A DNA stretch of 64,000 nucleotides from Candidatus Tectomicrobia bacterium (GCA_016192135.1 JACPUR010000023.1:44084-108083), one strand, 5' to 3'; numbered from the stretch's first letter, positions 34,525-43,726 are shown. Notes: generated by a model not told the origin, from the sequence alone. Numbers and translations are program-made.

Positions 34525-36264
34525 TCACCCCTTCTTCGCCGGGATGACGGGCAGGAGCACGTGCGAGGGCCGATCCGGCCCCGCGTGGATCGTGACCCTC
34601 CCGCCGAAGATATCCGCCGGGCGGGCGCGGGGATGGTCGTGGATGAAGGGCCCGCAGCCGGTGTTCTCTCCCTGGGGTTTCCCGGAGCCCTGCCAGACGT
34701 AGTCCCGCCCCCGCACCGAGAGGCCCAGGCGGTGGCCGGGGGGGACGACCACGCTCGTGGGCCAGATCTCCACGTCGAGCTCGTACACCCGGCCCGGCGC
34801 GAGGGGCTGCTTCTCGTCGTGGGCGTGGTAGGGGCGCCAGGGCAGGGAGAGCTTCTTGTCGAGCTTGCGGTGGGAGGCCCGGAGCCAGCCCAGGGCCACC
34901 GGGGTGTGGTGGTCCATCGCGCCCTCGAAGACGACCTCCTTCATCGCGGGGTCGAAGAGGCGCAGGGCGAGGAAGAGGTCGGCGTCCCCGGTCTCGGAGG
35001 AGATGAAGAGCTTGGCCGCCGCCGGGCCGGTGATCTCGGTCTCGGTCTTGAAGGGCGCGGTGAGGAAGGTGAGGCCCTCCCCCAGGCCGGGGTAGGAGGC
35101 CTTCCCGGCCCTGGCCGGCTTCCCGGCGGAGAGCGCCTGATCGGCGGGGTGGAGATAGAGCTTCGTCCACTTCGTCCGGGCGAGGGGCCATTCCCTCTCG
35201 GCACGCTCGACGAACACGTCGCCCGGGTGGCGCACCAGGAGCCGGACGGGCGGCTCCTTCTTCCAGCCCGTGTCCTCCCCCTTGAGGAAGTGGCCGAAGA
35301 ACTTCTTCTGGTAGGCCACGCCCGCGTCGGTGAAGAAGCCGGTCCAGTGCTCGAAGCCGTGCACCTCGAGCCATTTCTCCTTGGAGGCGGCCTGCGTGAA
35401 GGCCTCGAAGTTGCCGCGCGGGTGGAGCCCCACGCCGCCCCAGTTGGCCGGGGAGAGGAAGGGCACCTTCACCTTCGACCAGTCGGGCATGCGCGATTTC
35501 CAGTAATCGTCGTCCAGGTCGTGCTTGAGGACGTCCCCGGCGAAGTCCGCCCGGCGGGCGGCCAGCGCCTCCTCGGGGAGGGTCTCGGGCCCCGACACCC
35601 ACTCCCCGTTCATGCGGCTCCGGTAGCCGCGCTCGCCCTTGCCGTGCTGGCGCGGCACCACCCGGCGGACGTACCAGAGCTCCGGGAAGCGGCAGTGGAT
35701 GCCCCCGTGGTGGCCCATGTCGCGGTAGAAGTCGGCCGCGCCCTCCCAGGCGCACATGGCGGCCAGGTGGGGGGGCTGGAGGGAGGCCGCCTGCCACTGG
35801 TTCATCGCGAAATACGAGATGCCGTTCAGCCCCACCCGCCCGTTGCTCCAGGGCTGGCGGGCGGCCCACTCGATGCAGTCGTGCAGGTCGCGGGCCTCGC
35901 GGGCGGACCAGGGGTCGAGGAAGCCCTCCGAGCGGCCCACCCCGCGCGCGTCCACCCGGACGACGGCGTAGCCGTCCGGCACCCACTTCTCGGGGTCCAC
36001 CACCTCCCAGGTCTGGTACTTGTTGGTCGAGCCGGCGGCGGTGTCCGGGAAGCGCTCCACCATTGTCTTCCATTGCTGGGGATAGCCGTCCTCGGTGTGG
36101 AGCCACTTGGCGTAGGGGCCGTAGCTGAGGATGGGGGGATACGTGCCGCCCTGCACCGGCCGGAAGACGTCCGCCCTGAGCACCACCCCGTCGTCCATCT
36201 CGATGGGGACGTCCCAGTCGACCCGCATCCCGTCCCGGACGCCGTTCCTCGGATACCCGCTCAT
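34525..36264 (-). CDS. CocE/NonD family hydrolase
   Basis: A 579-residue serine hydrolase with an alpha/beta fold and a C-terminal X-Pro dipeptidyl-peptidase jelly-roll domain. Visible: M-D-D-G-V-V-L-R-A-D-V-F-R-P near residue 25, R-V-D-A-R-G-V-G-R-S-E-G near 105, the nucleophile Ser in L-N-G-I-S-Y near 150, and the beta-rich C-terminal domain from about 350. Such enzymes cleave esters or peptides; the substrate is unknown. ATG 36264 is preceded by GGGGGAG; no signal peptide. Longer in-frame extension upstream covers the MFS gene in a wrong frame. Confidence 0.88.
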   Translation of the reverse strand: MSGYPRNGVRDGMRVDWDVPIEMDDGVVLRADVFRPVQGGTYPPILSYGPYAKWLHTEDGYPQQWKTMVERFPDTAAGSTNKYQTWEVVDPEKWVPDGYAVVRVDARGVGRSEGFLDPWSAREARDLHDCIEWAARQPWSNGRVGLNGISYFAMNQWQAASLQPPHLAAMCAWEGAADFYRDMGHHGGIHCRFPELWYVRRVVPRQHGKGERGYRSRMNGEWVSGPETLPEEALAARRADFAGDVLKHDLDDDYWKSRMPDWSKVKVPFLSPANWGGVGLHPRGNFEAFTQAASKEKWLEVHGFEHWTGFFTDAGVAYQKKFFGHFLKGEDTGWKKEPPVRLLVRHPGDVFVERAEREWPLARTKWTKLYLHPADQALSAGKPARAGKASYPGLGEGLTFLTAPFKTETEITGPAAAKLFISSETGDADLFLALRLFDPAMKEVVFEGAMDHHTPVALGWLRASHRKLDKKLSLPWRPYHAHDEKQPLAPGRVYELDVEIWPTSVVVPPGHRLGLSVRGRDYVWQGSGKPQGENTGCGPFIHDHPRARPADIFGGRVTIHAGPDRPSHVLLPVIPAKKG

Positions 36265-36353
36265 GAGATTTCTCCCCCGCCGGATGATGTTCGGATGAAT
36301 TCGATGCAAAACGTGAGAGGATTTTAGGCCCTTCCGCGGCGTGCACCAAGCGC

Positions 36354-37577
36354 TCAAGCCTCCTCCCGGAGCCCCAGCGCCAGGACGAACCAGGCCGCCC
36401 CGGCCAGGGAGAGAAGCGCCCCGGCGTGGAGGAGGGGGATGAAGCCCCACTGGGGGACGAGCCAGCTCGCCAGGAGCCCCCCCGCCGTCACCCCGAGGCC
36501 GATCTCGGCCGAGCTGTAGAGGGACTGGGCGGTGTTCTTGGTGGCGGGGCCGCTCAGGCGGTCGACGTACTGGATCGAGGCGGCGTGGAAGACCCCGAAG
36601 CTCACCCCGTGCAGGAGCTGGATGGCCACGAGCAGGACGCCGCTGTCGGTCCAGGTGATCATCTCCCACCTGAGGGCGTAGGCCGCCATGCCGGCCGCGA
36701 TCATGGCCTTGAGGCCGACCCGCCGCTGGAGCGCCTGGGCGTAGACGAAGAAGACGATCTCGCTCGCCACCCCGGCCGTCCAGGCCATGCCGATCACCCA
36801 GGCCGGGTGGCCGAGCTCCTTCAGGTAGATGCTGAAGTAGATGCTGAACGGGCCCGCGCTGAAGGCCACGAGGGTGCTCGCCCCCACCAGCACCATGTAG
36901 GGGCGGTTCCGGAGGAGCTCCAACAGGTCCCCCCCGAAGCGCAGCCTCACCTCCCCGCCCTCCCGGGGGAAGAAGGCGGCCACGCCGATGAGGAGGGCGC
37001 CGCTCCCGGCCAGCACGGGAAACATGATCCCGATCGAGGCCGCGTCCACCAGCGCCCCCACCCCCAGGGCCGCCGCGATGAAGCCGAGAGAGCCCCACAG
37101 CCGCACCCGGCCGTACTGCGCGCCGCTCACGGCGATCTCCCGAAGGCAGATGTTCTCGGCGATGGGGACGAGGGAACCCCGGGCGGCGGAGTAGAGCGTC
37201 ACGAGGACGAGGAGGGGCCAGAAGCCCTCGGCCCCCCACATGGCGAGGGAGGCGGCCACCCCCGCGGCCGCCCCGATGATGAGCACCTCCCGTCCCCGGC
37301 GGTACTTGTCGGCCAGGGCGGCCATGAGCGGAGGGGCGAAGCCCAGGGTGAGGCGGGGGACGGCGTTCAGGAGCCCGAGCTGGAGCCCCTTCATGCCGGC
37401 GGCGTCGAAGTAGACGTTCAGGAAGGGGAGGGTGACCCCGACCCCGAAGAAGTGGATGAAGTAGAAGGCGGGCATCCGCCAGCGGGCCGGAGAAGGCGGG
37501 TTTTCCCGCGAAGCGGCCCCGGAGGCCGAGGGTTCTCCGGCGGGCCCCTCCCCTCCTCCTGCCCCGCCTCCGGCCAT
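36354..37577 (-). CDS. MFS transporter (MFS_1-like / HcaT-type)
   Basis: A 407-residue inner-membrane protein with about twelve helices starting near residue 37. The N-terminal Gly/Pro-rich stretch (1-34) is unusual and may mean the true start is the Met near 35. Motifs of the PPP/LacY-like branch: P-F-L-N-V-Y-F, then A-D-K-Y-R-R-G-R after the second helix, and R-L-W-G-S-L-G-F near 140. Substrate unknown. The CocE hydrolase follows after 89 bases, so import of a compound for hydrolysis is possible. Confidence 0.85.
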   Translation of the reverse strand: MAGGGAGGGEGPAGEPSASGAASRENPPSPARWRMPAFYFIHFFGVGVTLPFLNVYFDAAGMKGLQLGLLNAVPRLTLGFAPPLMAALADKYRRGREVLIIGAAAGVAASLAMWGAEGFWPLLVLVTLYSAARGSLVPIAENICLREIAVSGAQYGRVRLWGSLGFIAAALGVGALVDAASIGIMFPVLAGSGALLIGVAAFFPREGGEVRLRFGGDLLELLRNRPYMVLVGASTLVAFSAGPFSIYFSIYLKELGHPAWVIGMAWTAGVASEIVFFVYAQALQRRVGLKAMIAAGMAAYALRWEMITWTDSGVLLVAIQLLHGVSFGVFHAASIQYVDRLSGPATKNTAQSLYSSAEIGLGVTAGGLLASWLVPQWGFIPLLHAGALLSLAGAAWFVLALGLREEA

Positions 37578-37909
37578 GCGCCCCCCCGGTGAACACCTGA
37601 ACCGCGAGTATATCCCACGCCGGTCCGGTTTCTCCGCCGCTCCGCCGCGGGAAAGGACTCGCCGAAAGGGTTTTTTTCCTGGCCCCGAATCTGATATCCT
37701 TCCGTCAGTTGTTCCGTTGCTGCGAAGCGTACCGTCGGCCCCGGCCTTTCAAGGGGCCATTCCTCCACGCTCAGGTATGAATCAGGGGCTTTCTTCCTCG
37801 GGCGTCGGAGCCTTCAGGGCGGAGACTCCTTCCGGGAGAGCGGCGTTTCCGCCGGGAAAAGGAAGGGACCGGGCATTGTTTCCTCCAGGCCAGATGAAGG
37901 AGTGACACC
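37578..37909. other. Divergent intergenic region, MFS / aldolase
   Basis: About 330 bases without a gene. It contains a small G/C hairpin (GGCG-TTTC-CGCC, about 37842-37853) and ends with the aldolase ribosome site GAAGGAG. A seven-T tract lies near 37672. I see no convincing -35/-10 pair. Confidence 0.4.
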
Positions 37910-38938
37910 ATGAGCGCGCCGGATCTCGAAACCACCGCCAGGCAGTTGGTCGCAGACGGCAAGGGCATCCTCGCCGCCGACGAGAGCACGGGCACCATCG
38001 AGAGGCGGTTCAAGTCCCTCAACATTCCCAACACCGAGGAGAACCGCCGCGCCTACCGGGACATGCTCTTCACCACGCCCGGGTTCGGCGGCTACATCAG
38101 CGGCGTGATTCTCTTCGACGAGACCATCCGGCAGAAGTCCCTGAAGGGCGTGCCCTTCCCCGAGGTGCTCTCGAAGGAAGGCTCCATCCCGGGCATCAAG
38201 GTGGACAAGGGCACCAAGCCTCTCCCTTTCTCGCCCGAGGAGGTCATCACCGAGGGCCTCGACGGCCTGGCCGGCCGCGTCAAGGAGTACCACGATCTGG
38301 GCGCGCGCTTCGCCAAGTGGCGCGCCGTCATCACCATCGGCCCGGGCATCCCCACCCGCTACTGCATCGAGACGAACGCCCACGCCCTGGCCCGCTACGC
38401 GGCCATCTGCGTCGAGGGCGGCCTCGTACCCATCGTGGAGCCCGAGGTCCTCATGGACGCGGACAACACCATCGAGACCTGCTTCGACGCGACCGAGTGG
38501 ACCCTCAAGACCGTCTTCAACTCCCTTTTCCAGCAGCGCGTGCCCCTCGAGAAGATCCTGCTCAAGCCCAACATGGTGGTCTCGGGCAAGAAGTGCCCGG
38601 TGCAGGCCGGCGTCCAGCAGGTGGCGGAGATGACCCTCAGGTGCCTGCGCCGCTGCGTGCCCTCCGCGGTGCCGGGCGTCGTGTTCCTCTCGGGCGGCCA
38701 GACCGACGAGGCGGCCACGGCGCACCTCAACGCCATGAATCAGATCGGCGGCAACCCCTGGAAGCTCAGCTTCTCCTACGGGCGAGCCCTGCAGGCCCCC
38801 TCGATGAAGGCGTGGGCGGGCAAACCCGAGAACGTGATCAAGGCCCAGAAGATCTTCCACCACCGCGCCAAGTGCAACGGCGCCGCGGCCCTGGCCAAGT
38901 ACAGCGAGGCGATGGAGCGCGAGCTTGCCGCCGTTTAA
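37910..38938 (+). CDS. Class I fructose-bisphosphate aldolase
   Basis: A 342-residue aldolase of the eukaryote-like class I family, using a Schiff-base lysine. It starts with the typical A-x-x-L-V-A-x-G-K-G-I-L-A-A-D-E-S-T-G-T-I, has W-R-A-V-I near 144, V-P-I-V-E-P-E-V-L near 175, the Schiff-base Lys in I-L-L-K-P-N-M-V near 222, and F-L-S-G-G-Q-T near 264. It cleaves or forms fructose 1,6-bisphosphate. Fructose bisphosphatase follows 40 bases later, so the pair works in gluconeogenesis or a pentose cycle. Confidence 0.95.
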   Translation: MSAPDLETTARQLVADGKGILAADESTGTIERRFKSLNIPNTEENRRAYRDMLFTTPGFGGYISGVILFDETIRQKSLKGVPFPEVLSKEGSIPGIKVDKGTKPLPFSPEEVITEGLDGLAGRVKEYHDLGARFAKWRAVITIGPGIPTRYCIETNAHALARYAAICVEGGLVPIVEPEVLMDADNTIETCFDATEWTLKTVFNSLFQQRVPLEKILLKPNMVVSGKKCPVQAGVQQVAEMTLRCLRRCVPSAVPGVVFLSGGQTDEAATAHLNAMNQIGGNPWKLSFSYGRALQAPSMKAWAGKPENVIKAQKIFHHRAKCNGAAALAKYSEAMERELAAV

Positions 38939-38978
38939 AAGGGCCCATCGAGACGGCCGGGGAAAGGAGGGTGGCGTG

Positions 38979-40025
38979 ATGGCAACCGTGGGCGAGACAA
39001 TCCCCGCCGAGGACCTGAAGGGCATCACCCTGGAGCGCCACCTCCGCAACGAGGAGCGGAAGCACCCCGGCGCCCGGGGCGTCTTCACGCGGCTCGTGAG
39101 CCAGATATGCCTCGCGGCCAAGATCGTCAACGCCGAGGTCAACAAGGCGGGCCTCGTCGAGATACTGGGCCTGACCGGCAAGACGAACGTCCAGGGCGAG
39201 GAGGTCCAGAAGCTCGACGAGTACGCGAACGAGGTCATCCGGCGGGCGCTCGACCACACGGGCACCGTCTCCGCCATGGCCAGCGAGGAGATGGAGGCGC
39301 CCTACCTCGTCCCCGGCAGCTTCGTGGACGACGGCCAGTACGTCGTGGTGTACGACCCGCTGGACGGCTCCTCGAACATCGACGTGAACGTGAGCATCGG
39401 CTCCATCTTCTCCATCCTCCGGCGGCGCTCGCCCGATGGCGGCCCCGCCACCATCGACGATTTCCTCCAGAAGGGCTCGGAGCAGCTCTGCGCCGGCTAC
39501 GTCATCTACGGCTCCTCCACCATGCTCGTCTACACCACCGGCAACGGGGTCAACGGCTTCACCCTGGACCCTTCGGTCGGGGAGTTCTTCCTCTCGCACC
39601 CGAACATCCAGATCCCGAAGCGCGGGAAGATCTACAGCATCAACGAGGGGAACTCCGTCTACTGGTTCGACGAGGTGGCCCGGTACATCCGCCACCTCAA
39701 GAGCGAGGACAAGGCGAGCGGGCGGCCCTACTCGGGCCGCTACATCGGCTCCCTGGTGGCGGACTTCCACCGGAACCTCCTCAAGGGCGGGGTCTTCCTC
39801 TACCCTGGGGACAAGAAGAGCAAGAGCGGAAAGCTCCGCCTGATCTACGAGTGCAATCCCATGGCATTCATCGTGGAGCAGGCGGGAGGGGCGTCGAGCG
39901 ACGGCGCGCAGCGCACGCTCGACATCGTGCCCGAGAAGCTCCACCAGCGCGTGCCCCTCGTCATCGGCAGCCGCGAGGACGTGGCGGAGGCCGAGCGGTT
40001 CCTCCAAGGAAAGGCGGTCGTCTGA
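38979..40025 (+). CDS. fbp: Fructose-1,6-bisphosphatase class 1
   Basis: A 348-residue phosphatase of the FBPase/IMPase fold. Motifs: G-K-T-N-V-Q-G-E-x-x-x-K-L-D near 65, A-S-E-E-M-E near 105, the metal site V-Y-D-P-L-D-G-S-S-N-I-D near 126, and L-I-Y-E-C-N-P near 287. ATG 38979 has AAGGAGG upstream. Its stop shares one base with the ATG of the next gene (TGATG), so the OmpA lipoprotein is translationally coupled. Confidence 0.95.
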   Translation: MATVGETIPAEDLKGITLERHLRNEERKHPGARGVFTRLVSQICLAAKIVNAEVNKAGLVEILGLTGKTNVQGEEVQKLDEYANEVIRRALDHTGTVSAMASEEMEAPYLVPGSFVDDGQYVVVYDPLDGSSNIDVNVSIGSIFSILRRRSPDGGPATIDDFLQKGSEQLCAGYVIYGSSTMLVYTTGNGVNGFTLDPSVGEFFLSHPNIQIPKRGKIYSINEGNSVYWFDEVARYIRHLKSEDKASGRPYSGRYIGSLVADFHRNLLKGGVFLYPGDKKSKSGKLRLIYECNPMAFIVEQAGGASSDGAQRTLDIVPEKLHQRVPLVIGSREDVAEAERFLQGKAVV

Positions 40026-40930
40026 TGCGCGGCTCACGCGGGTGCCCTGCCCTCCTCCTGCTTCCCCTCCTCCTCGCGGGGTGCGTTGGCCTCCAGGAAT
40101 ACGACCGTAAGGCGGAGGAGGCGGCCGACCTCCGGCGCAGCCTCGAGAGCGCCCAGGCCCGCATAGCCTCCCTCACCCACGACGCGCAGAACCTCCGCCA
40201 GCAGCTCCAGCAGAAGCAGGTCGAGAACGAGGAGCTGACGCAGTCGCTCTCCATGGCGAGGCGCTACAGCCAGCAGACCGAGAGCCGGGTCGCCGACCTG
40301 CGGGCGCAGGTCTCCACCCAAAAGCAGGAGAGCGAGACCGCGCAGGAGAAGATGGCCCGCCTCGAAAAGGAGCAGGAGGAGGCCCTCCAGAAGCTGCGCC
40401 AGGCGGAGGGTGCGCTGAACGAGACGCGCACGCGCCTCGCCCGCTTCGAGGATCGGGTCCGGCTCCAGGCCCAGCTCGAGAAGGACCTCCAGGCCCAGCT
40501 CGCCCCCGAGATCAAGTCCGGCGCCGTCCAGGTGAAGCGCGAGGGCGACAAGGTGGTCGTCCAGGTGTCGAGCGGCATCCTCTTCGCGCCGGGGAGCGTC
40601 AACATCAAGCCCCCCGGCGAGAAGGTGCTGGGCCGCGTGGCCGGCGCCCTGAAGCGCTACGGCAACCGCGACCTCCAGGTGCGCGGCCACACGGACAACC
40701 TGCGCATCACCGAGCGGCTCGCCGAGCGGTGGGAGACGAACTGGGAGCTCTCCGCCGGGCGGGCCACCCGCGTCATGCGCTATCTGGTCGAGGTGGGGAG
40801 CCTCGACCCGCGCCGCGCGTCGGCGGCCGGATTCGGGGAGTTCCAGCCCATCGCGGACAACGCCACCCCGGAGGGGCGCGAGAAGAACCGCCGGATAGAG
40901 ATCGCCGTCCTGCCCCCCGAGGCGAAGTAA
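40025..40930 (+). CDS. OmpA-family lipoprotein with coiled coil
   Basis: A 301-residue envelope protein. The signal peptide ends in L-L-A-G-C (Cys about 19), so it is lipid-anchored. A long coiled coil spans about 28-155. The C-terminal OmpA/MotB domain (about 170-300) has I-L-F-A-P-G-S-V-N-I, the peptidoglycan-binding V-R-G-H-T-D-N, and S-A-G-R-A-T-R-V. A spacer between outer membrane and wall is likely. Coupling to fbp is odd for function and may only reflect shared expression. A terminator follows. Confidence 0.87.
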   Translation: MRGSRGCPALLLLPLLLAGCVGLQEYDRKAEEAADLRRSLESAQARIASLTHDAQNLRQQLQQKQVENEELTQSLSMARRYSQQTESRVADLRAQVSTQKQESETAQEKMARLEKEQEEALQKLRQAEGALNETRTRLARFEDRVRLQAQLEKDLQAQLAPEIKSGAVQVKREGDKVVVQVSSGILFAPGSVNIKPPGEKVLGRVAGALKRYGNRDLQVRGHTDNLRITERLAERWETNWELSAGRATRVMRYLVEVGSLDPRRASAAGFGEFQPIADNATPEGREKNRRIEIAVLPPEAK

Positions 40931-40960
40931 CGGGGACCCTCCGGGCCATTCGATCCGCCG

Positions 40961-40999
40961 GCGGCGGCCGGGGCGCGCCCCCGGCCGCCGCTTTCTTCC
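40961..40999 (+). terminator. Intrinsic terminator after the OmpA-family gene
   Basis: A perfect 13-bp GC stem (40961-40973 and 40979-40991) with a 5-base loop is followed by TTTCTTCCT. It closes the aldolase-fbp-lipoprotein operon 30 bases after the last stop. Confidence 0.75.
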
Positions 41000-41013
41000 T
41001 CGGAGAGGCCCAC

Positions 41014-41676
41014 GTGATCGTCGAGCGAATCCCCGTCGGCGCCTTCCAGATGAACAGCTACCTCGCCGGGTCCGAGAAGACCCGCGAGGCCGTCTACATC
41101 GACCCGGGCGCCGAGGTGGACCGGGTCCTCGCGGAGGCGGAGCGGCTTGGCCTCTCCATCGTCCTCCTCGCCGGCACCCACGCCCACATCGATCACGCCG
41201 AGGGCGCCGCCGAGGCGAGGCGGCGGCTGGGTGTCCCCTACTGGCTCCACGAGGCGGAGCTCCCCAACCTGCGGCGCATGCCGGAGGTCGCGCGCATGTA
41301 CGGGTTCGAGCCGCCTGAGGTGCCCGAGGTGGACGGCTTCCTGGTCCCCGGCGAGGCCCTGGAGGCGGGGGGCCTGCGCTTCGAGATCCGGCTCACGGAC
41401 GGCCACGCCCCCGGCAACGTCACCCTCTACCGGGCGGCCGCGGAGGGGGAGCCGGGCCGCGCCTTCGTGGGGGACGCGCTCTTCGCGGGCTCGGTGGGAC
41501 GCACCGACCTCTTCATGGGGGACGCGCGGACCCTCCTGCGGAGCATTCGGACCCAGCTCCTCACCCTCCCGCCGGACACCATCGTCCACCCCGGCCACGG
41601 CCCCGACACCACGGTCGGCCGGGAGAAGGCCGCCAATCCCTTCTGCCAGCCGGGCGCGGAGAGGCTCTTCGCATGA
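41014..41676 (+). CDS. MBL-fold metallohydrolase (GloB-like)
   Basis: A 220-residue zinc hydrolase of the hydroxyacylglutathione hydrolase group. Motifs: T-H-A-H-I-D-H near residue 51, T-D-G-H-A-P-G-N near 130, F-V-G-D-A-L-F near 152, and H-P-G-H-G near 195: all metal ligands are present. Start GTG 41014 is chosen because homology begins with V-I-V-E-R-I-P-V-G, just after the upstream terminator. ATGA overlap with the next gene. Substrate unknown, perhaps a thioester or persulfide. Confidence 0.87.
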   Translation: MIVERIPVGAFQMNSYLAGSEKTREAVYIDPGAEVDRVLAEAERLGLSIVLLAGTHAHIDHAEGAAEARRRLGVPYWLHEAELPNLRRMPEVARMYGFEPPEVPEVDGFLVPGEALEAGGLRFEIRLTDGHAPGNVTLYRAAAEGEPGRAFVGDALFAGSVGRTDLFMGDARTLLRSIRTQLLTLPPDTIVHPGHGPDTTVGREKAANPFCQPGAERLFA

Positions 41677-42260
41677 GCGGCACGCCGCCCGCGGCCCATC
41701 CCCACCTCGGGGGGCGCATCCGCTTCTGCGTGTCGTGCGGGGCGGAGCTCTCGTACCGGCCCTGGGGGGAGGGGGACGGCAGCATGCAGCTCTGCTGCTC
41801 CCGGCCGGGGTGCGGCCACGTCCACTTCCTGGACCCCAAGCTGGCGGCCGGAGTGATCCTCGCGCGCGAAGGCAAGGCGCTCCTCGTCCAGCGCAGGCAT
41901 AACCCGGGCAAGGGGCTGTGGACCTTCCCGGGGGGCTTCGTGAACCGCGGGGAGGTGGTCGCCGAGGCGGCCGCCCGCGAGGCCCTGGAGGAGACGGGCG
42001 TCGAGGCGAGGATGGGCCCGCTGCTCGGGGTGTACTCTTTACCCGGGAACCCCATCGTCCTCGTGGCCTATCTGGGCGAGATCGCGGGCGGGGAGCCCCG
42101 GCCGCTGGACGAGACGGAGGCGGTCAAGTTCGCGGCGCCGGAGGAGATCGACCCCGCCGAGCTGGCGTTCGACACCACCCGGGCCGCCCTGGAGGACTGG
42201 CGCGCCTGGATGCGGGAAGGGAGAATCCCCCGGGGGCATCCCGCGCGAGGCGGGCGCTAG
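41673..42260 (+). CDS. NUDIX hydrolase with N-terminal zinc ribbon
   Basis: A 195-residue enzyme. The N-terminus carries a zinc ribbon (F-C-V-S-C-G near 18 and C-C-S-R-P-G-C-G near 39). The Nudix box starts near residue 86: G-G-F-V-N-R-G-E-V-V-A-E-A-A, then R-E-A-L-E-E-T-G, complete. This layout resembles NADH pyrophosphatase-like and ADP-ribose NUDIX enzymes. Starts within the stop of the MBL gene. Confidence 0.88.
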   Translation: MSGTPPAAHPHLGGRIRFCVSCGAELSYRPWGEGDGSMQLCCSRPGCGHVHFLDPKLAAGVILAREGKALLVQRRHNPGKGLWTFPGGFVNRGEVVAEAAAREALEETGVEARMGPLLGVYSLPGNPIVLVAYLGEIAGGEPRPLDETEAVKFAAPEEIDPAELAFDTTRAALEDWRAWMREGRIPRGHPARGGR

Positions 42261-42400
42261 CACAAGCGGCGAGGGGTGCCGGTTCGGAAGGTGCTTTCGT
42301 AGGGGCGATGCTTGTCATCGCCCTTCTTGGACCGGGCGAACACAAGGTTCGCCCCTACAGAATTCCAGGATTTCGGCCCCATTCGGGCCGAGGAGAGTTC
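42261..42400. repeat. Palindromic repeat cluster F
   Basis: Two palindromes at about 42299-42325 (core GATGCTTGTCATC) and 42336-42360 (core CGAACACAAGGTTCG), the same order of cores as in cluster A. Confidence 0.75.
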
Positions 42401-43075
42401 ATGCTCACACTGGAAACCCTGCACTCGCTCCGGGAGCTCGACACTCCCACCGTCTCCAACGCCATCGAGTCCTTCGACGTGCGCCCCCGCGCCATGGGTC
42501 ACACGGACGCGCGGGTGCGCTGCATGTTCCCCGAGGCCGGCACGGCCGTGGGCTACGCCGTCACCTTCACCACGGGGGAGTACGCCCCCGGGGAGAAGCG
42601 CACCCACTCCTCCCGCCTGCGGCTCTATGAGGCCGTGGACGCGGCGCCGAAGCCCTGCATCCTCGTCCAGCAGGACACCGGCCCCCGGCCCCTCTCCGCC
42701 TGCTTCTGGGGCGAGGTGATGGCCAACCTCTTCCTTCGCCTGGGGGCGGAGGGCGCGGTACTCGACGGGGTGGTGCGCGACGTGGAGGCCATGCGGAAGG
42801 CGGGCTTCAAGGTCTGGGCGGCGGGGGTGACCCCCTCCCGGGGGGACATCCGGGTGGTGGAGGTGAACGTCCCGGTGTGCGTGGGGGGGATGAACGTGCT
42901 GCCCGGGGACATCGTCCACGCCGACCCGAGCGGGGCGCTGGTGGTCCCCCAGGAAATCGCGGCCCAGATACCGGCCGCCGCCCGGCGGGTGCAGGGCCGC
43001 GAGGCGGGGATGATCGAGTTCTTCACCTCCGAGGACTTCAGCGTCGCCGAGCTCCGCAAGCGGTACTACAGCTAG
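42401..43075 (+). CDS. RraA-like family protein (HMG aldolase / demethylmenaquinone methyltransferase-like)
   Basis: A 224-residue protein of the RraA-like fold. Visible: L-D-T-P-T-V-S-N-A-I-E near residue 14, F-W-G-E-V-M-A-N-L near 105 (normally G-E-x-x-A), G-A-V-L-D-G-V-V-R-D near 120 (substrate Arg and metal Asp), and V-L-P-G-D-I-V-H-A-D near 170. Relatives cleave 4-hydroxy-4-methyl-2-oxoglutarate or oxaloacetate, or inhibit RNase E; the catalytic R-D pair supports an aldolase or decarboxylase. ATG 42401 has AGGAGAG upstream. Confidence 0.85.
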   Translation: MLTLETLHSLRELDTPTVSNAIESFDVRPRAMGHTDARVRCMFPEAGTAVGYAVTFTTGEYAPGEKRTHSSRLRLYEAVDAAPKPCILVQQDTGPRPLSACFWGEVMANLFLRLGAEGAVLDGVVRDVEAMRKAGFKVWAAGVTPSRGDIRVVEVNVPVCVGGMNVLPGDIVHADPSGALVVPQEIAAQIPAAARRVQGREAGMIEFFTSEDFSVAELRKRYYS

Positions 43076-43085
43076 GGAGCCGGAC

Positions 43086-43550
43086 GTGCGCCTGGCCATC
43101 CTCTGGACCGGAGGCCCCGAGCCCCCGGAGCCGGGGCGCCGGGCGCTCGAGCAGGCGGGACGCTACGCCGCGGCCGGAGGGCACGCCCTCCTCCTCCACC
43201 CGCCGGAGGGCCCCTCCCGCCTGGCCGGGGAGAGCTACCGCGCGGCGGGCGGGCGGGACCTCGCTTCCCTTCCCCGCGAGGCGCCCCCGGAAGCGGCCGC
43301 GTCCCGGGCCGATATCCTCCTCTTCCTCGGCCCGCCCCTGGCCGCCCTCCTCGCCGCGGCGCGCGAGGCGGGCAAGCCCGCCTACGCCCTCGCCCCGCTG
43401 GCGGGGCCCTCCGCCGGGGCCGAGGGGCTCCGCATCCTGCCCGGCATGGAGGCCTTCGCGCGGGAGCTGGCCAGGCTCGTCAGCCGGGCCATCGTGAGCC
43501 GCCCGGACCCCATGGGTAGGCGCCCTCGTGGGCGAAGGCACAACTCCTAG
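43086..43550 (+). CDS. Uncharacterised protein, 154 residues
   Basis: Starts with GTG 10 bases after the RraA-like gene. It is rich in Ala, Pro, Gly and Arg and reads like a Rossmann-type small protein (L-A-I-L-W-T-G-G near the start, A-D-I-L-L-F-L-G-P-P near 80, G-K-P-A-Y-A-L near 99), but no family is recognised. Its last 17 residues are encoded by a degenerate copy of the intergenic palindrome (about 43513-43540), so the original end of the protein was probably earlier. GC-rich codon use suggests it is real. Confidence 0.55.
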   Translation: MRLAILWTGGPEPPEPGRRALEQAGRYAAAGGHALLLHPPEGPSRLAGESYRAAGGRDLASLPREAPPEAAASRADILLFLGPPLAALLAAAREAGKPAYALAPLAGPSAGAEGLRILPGMEAFARELARLVSRAIVSRPDPMGRRPRGRRHNS

Positions 43551-43726
43551 TTTTTGCTGGCAAATCCGGCCGCGCCCTTTCTGGCGTAAGCAAACAAATG
43601 TAATTTTTTCAAATAGATACGGAATCAACCACATGCACTGGTTGAAGTCTGGCCCCGCGCGGCGAAAAATTTTAATTTTCTTTTACAATGAATTCAATTG
43701 GATACAGGCATGACTTAAAAAATTAC

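Noticed and set aside
36265-37596. A minus-strand frame that extends the CocE hydrolase to over 1000 residues
   Set aside because: The extension is the MFS gene in a wrong frame; the CocE homology and ribosome site start at 36264.
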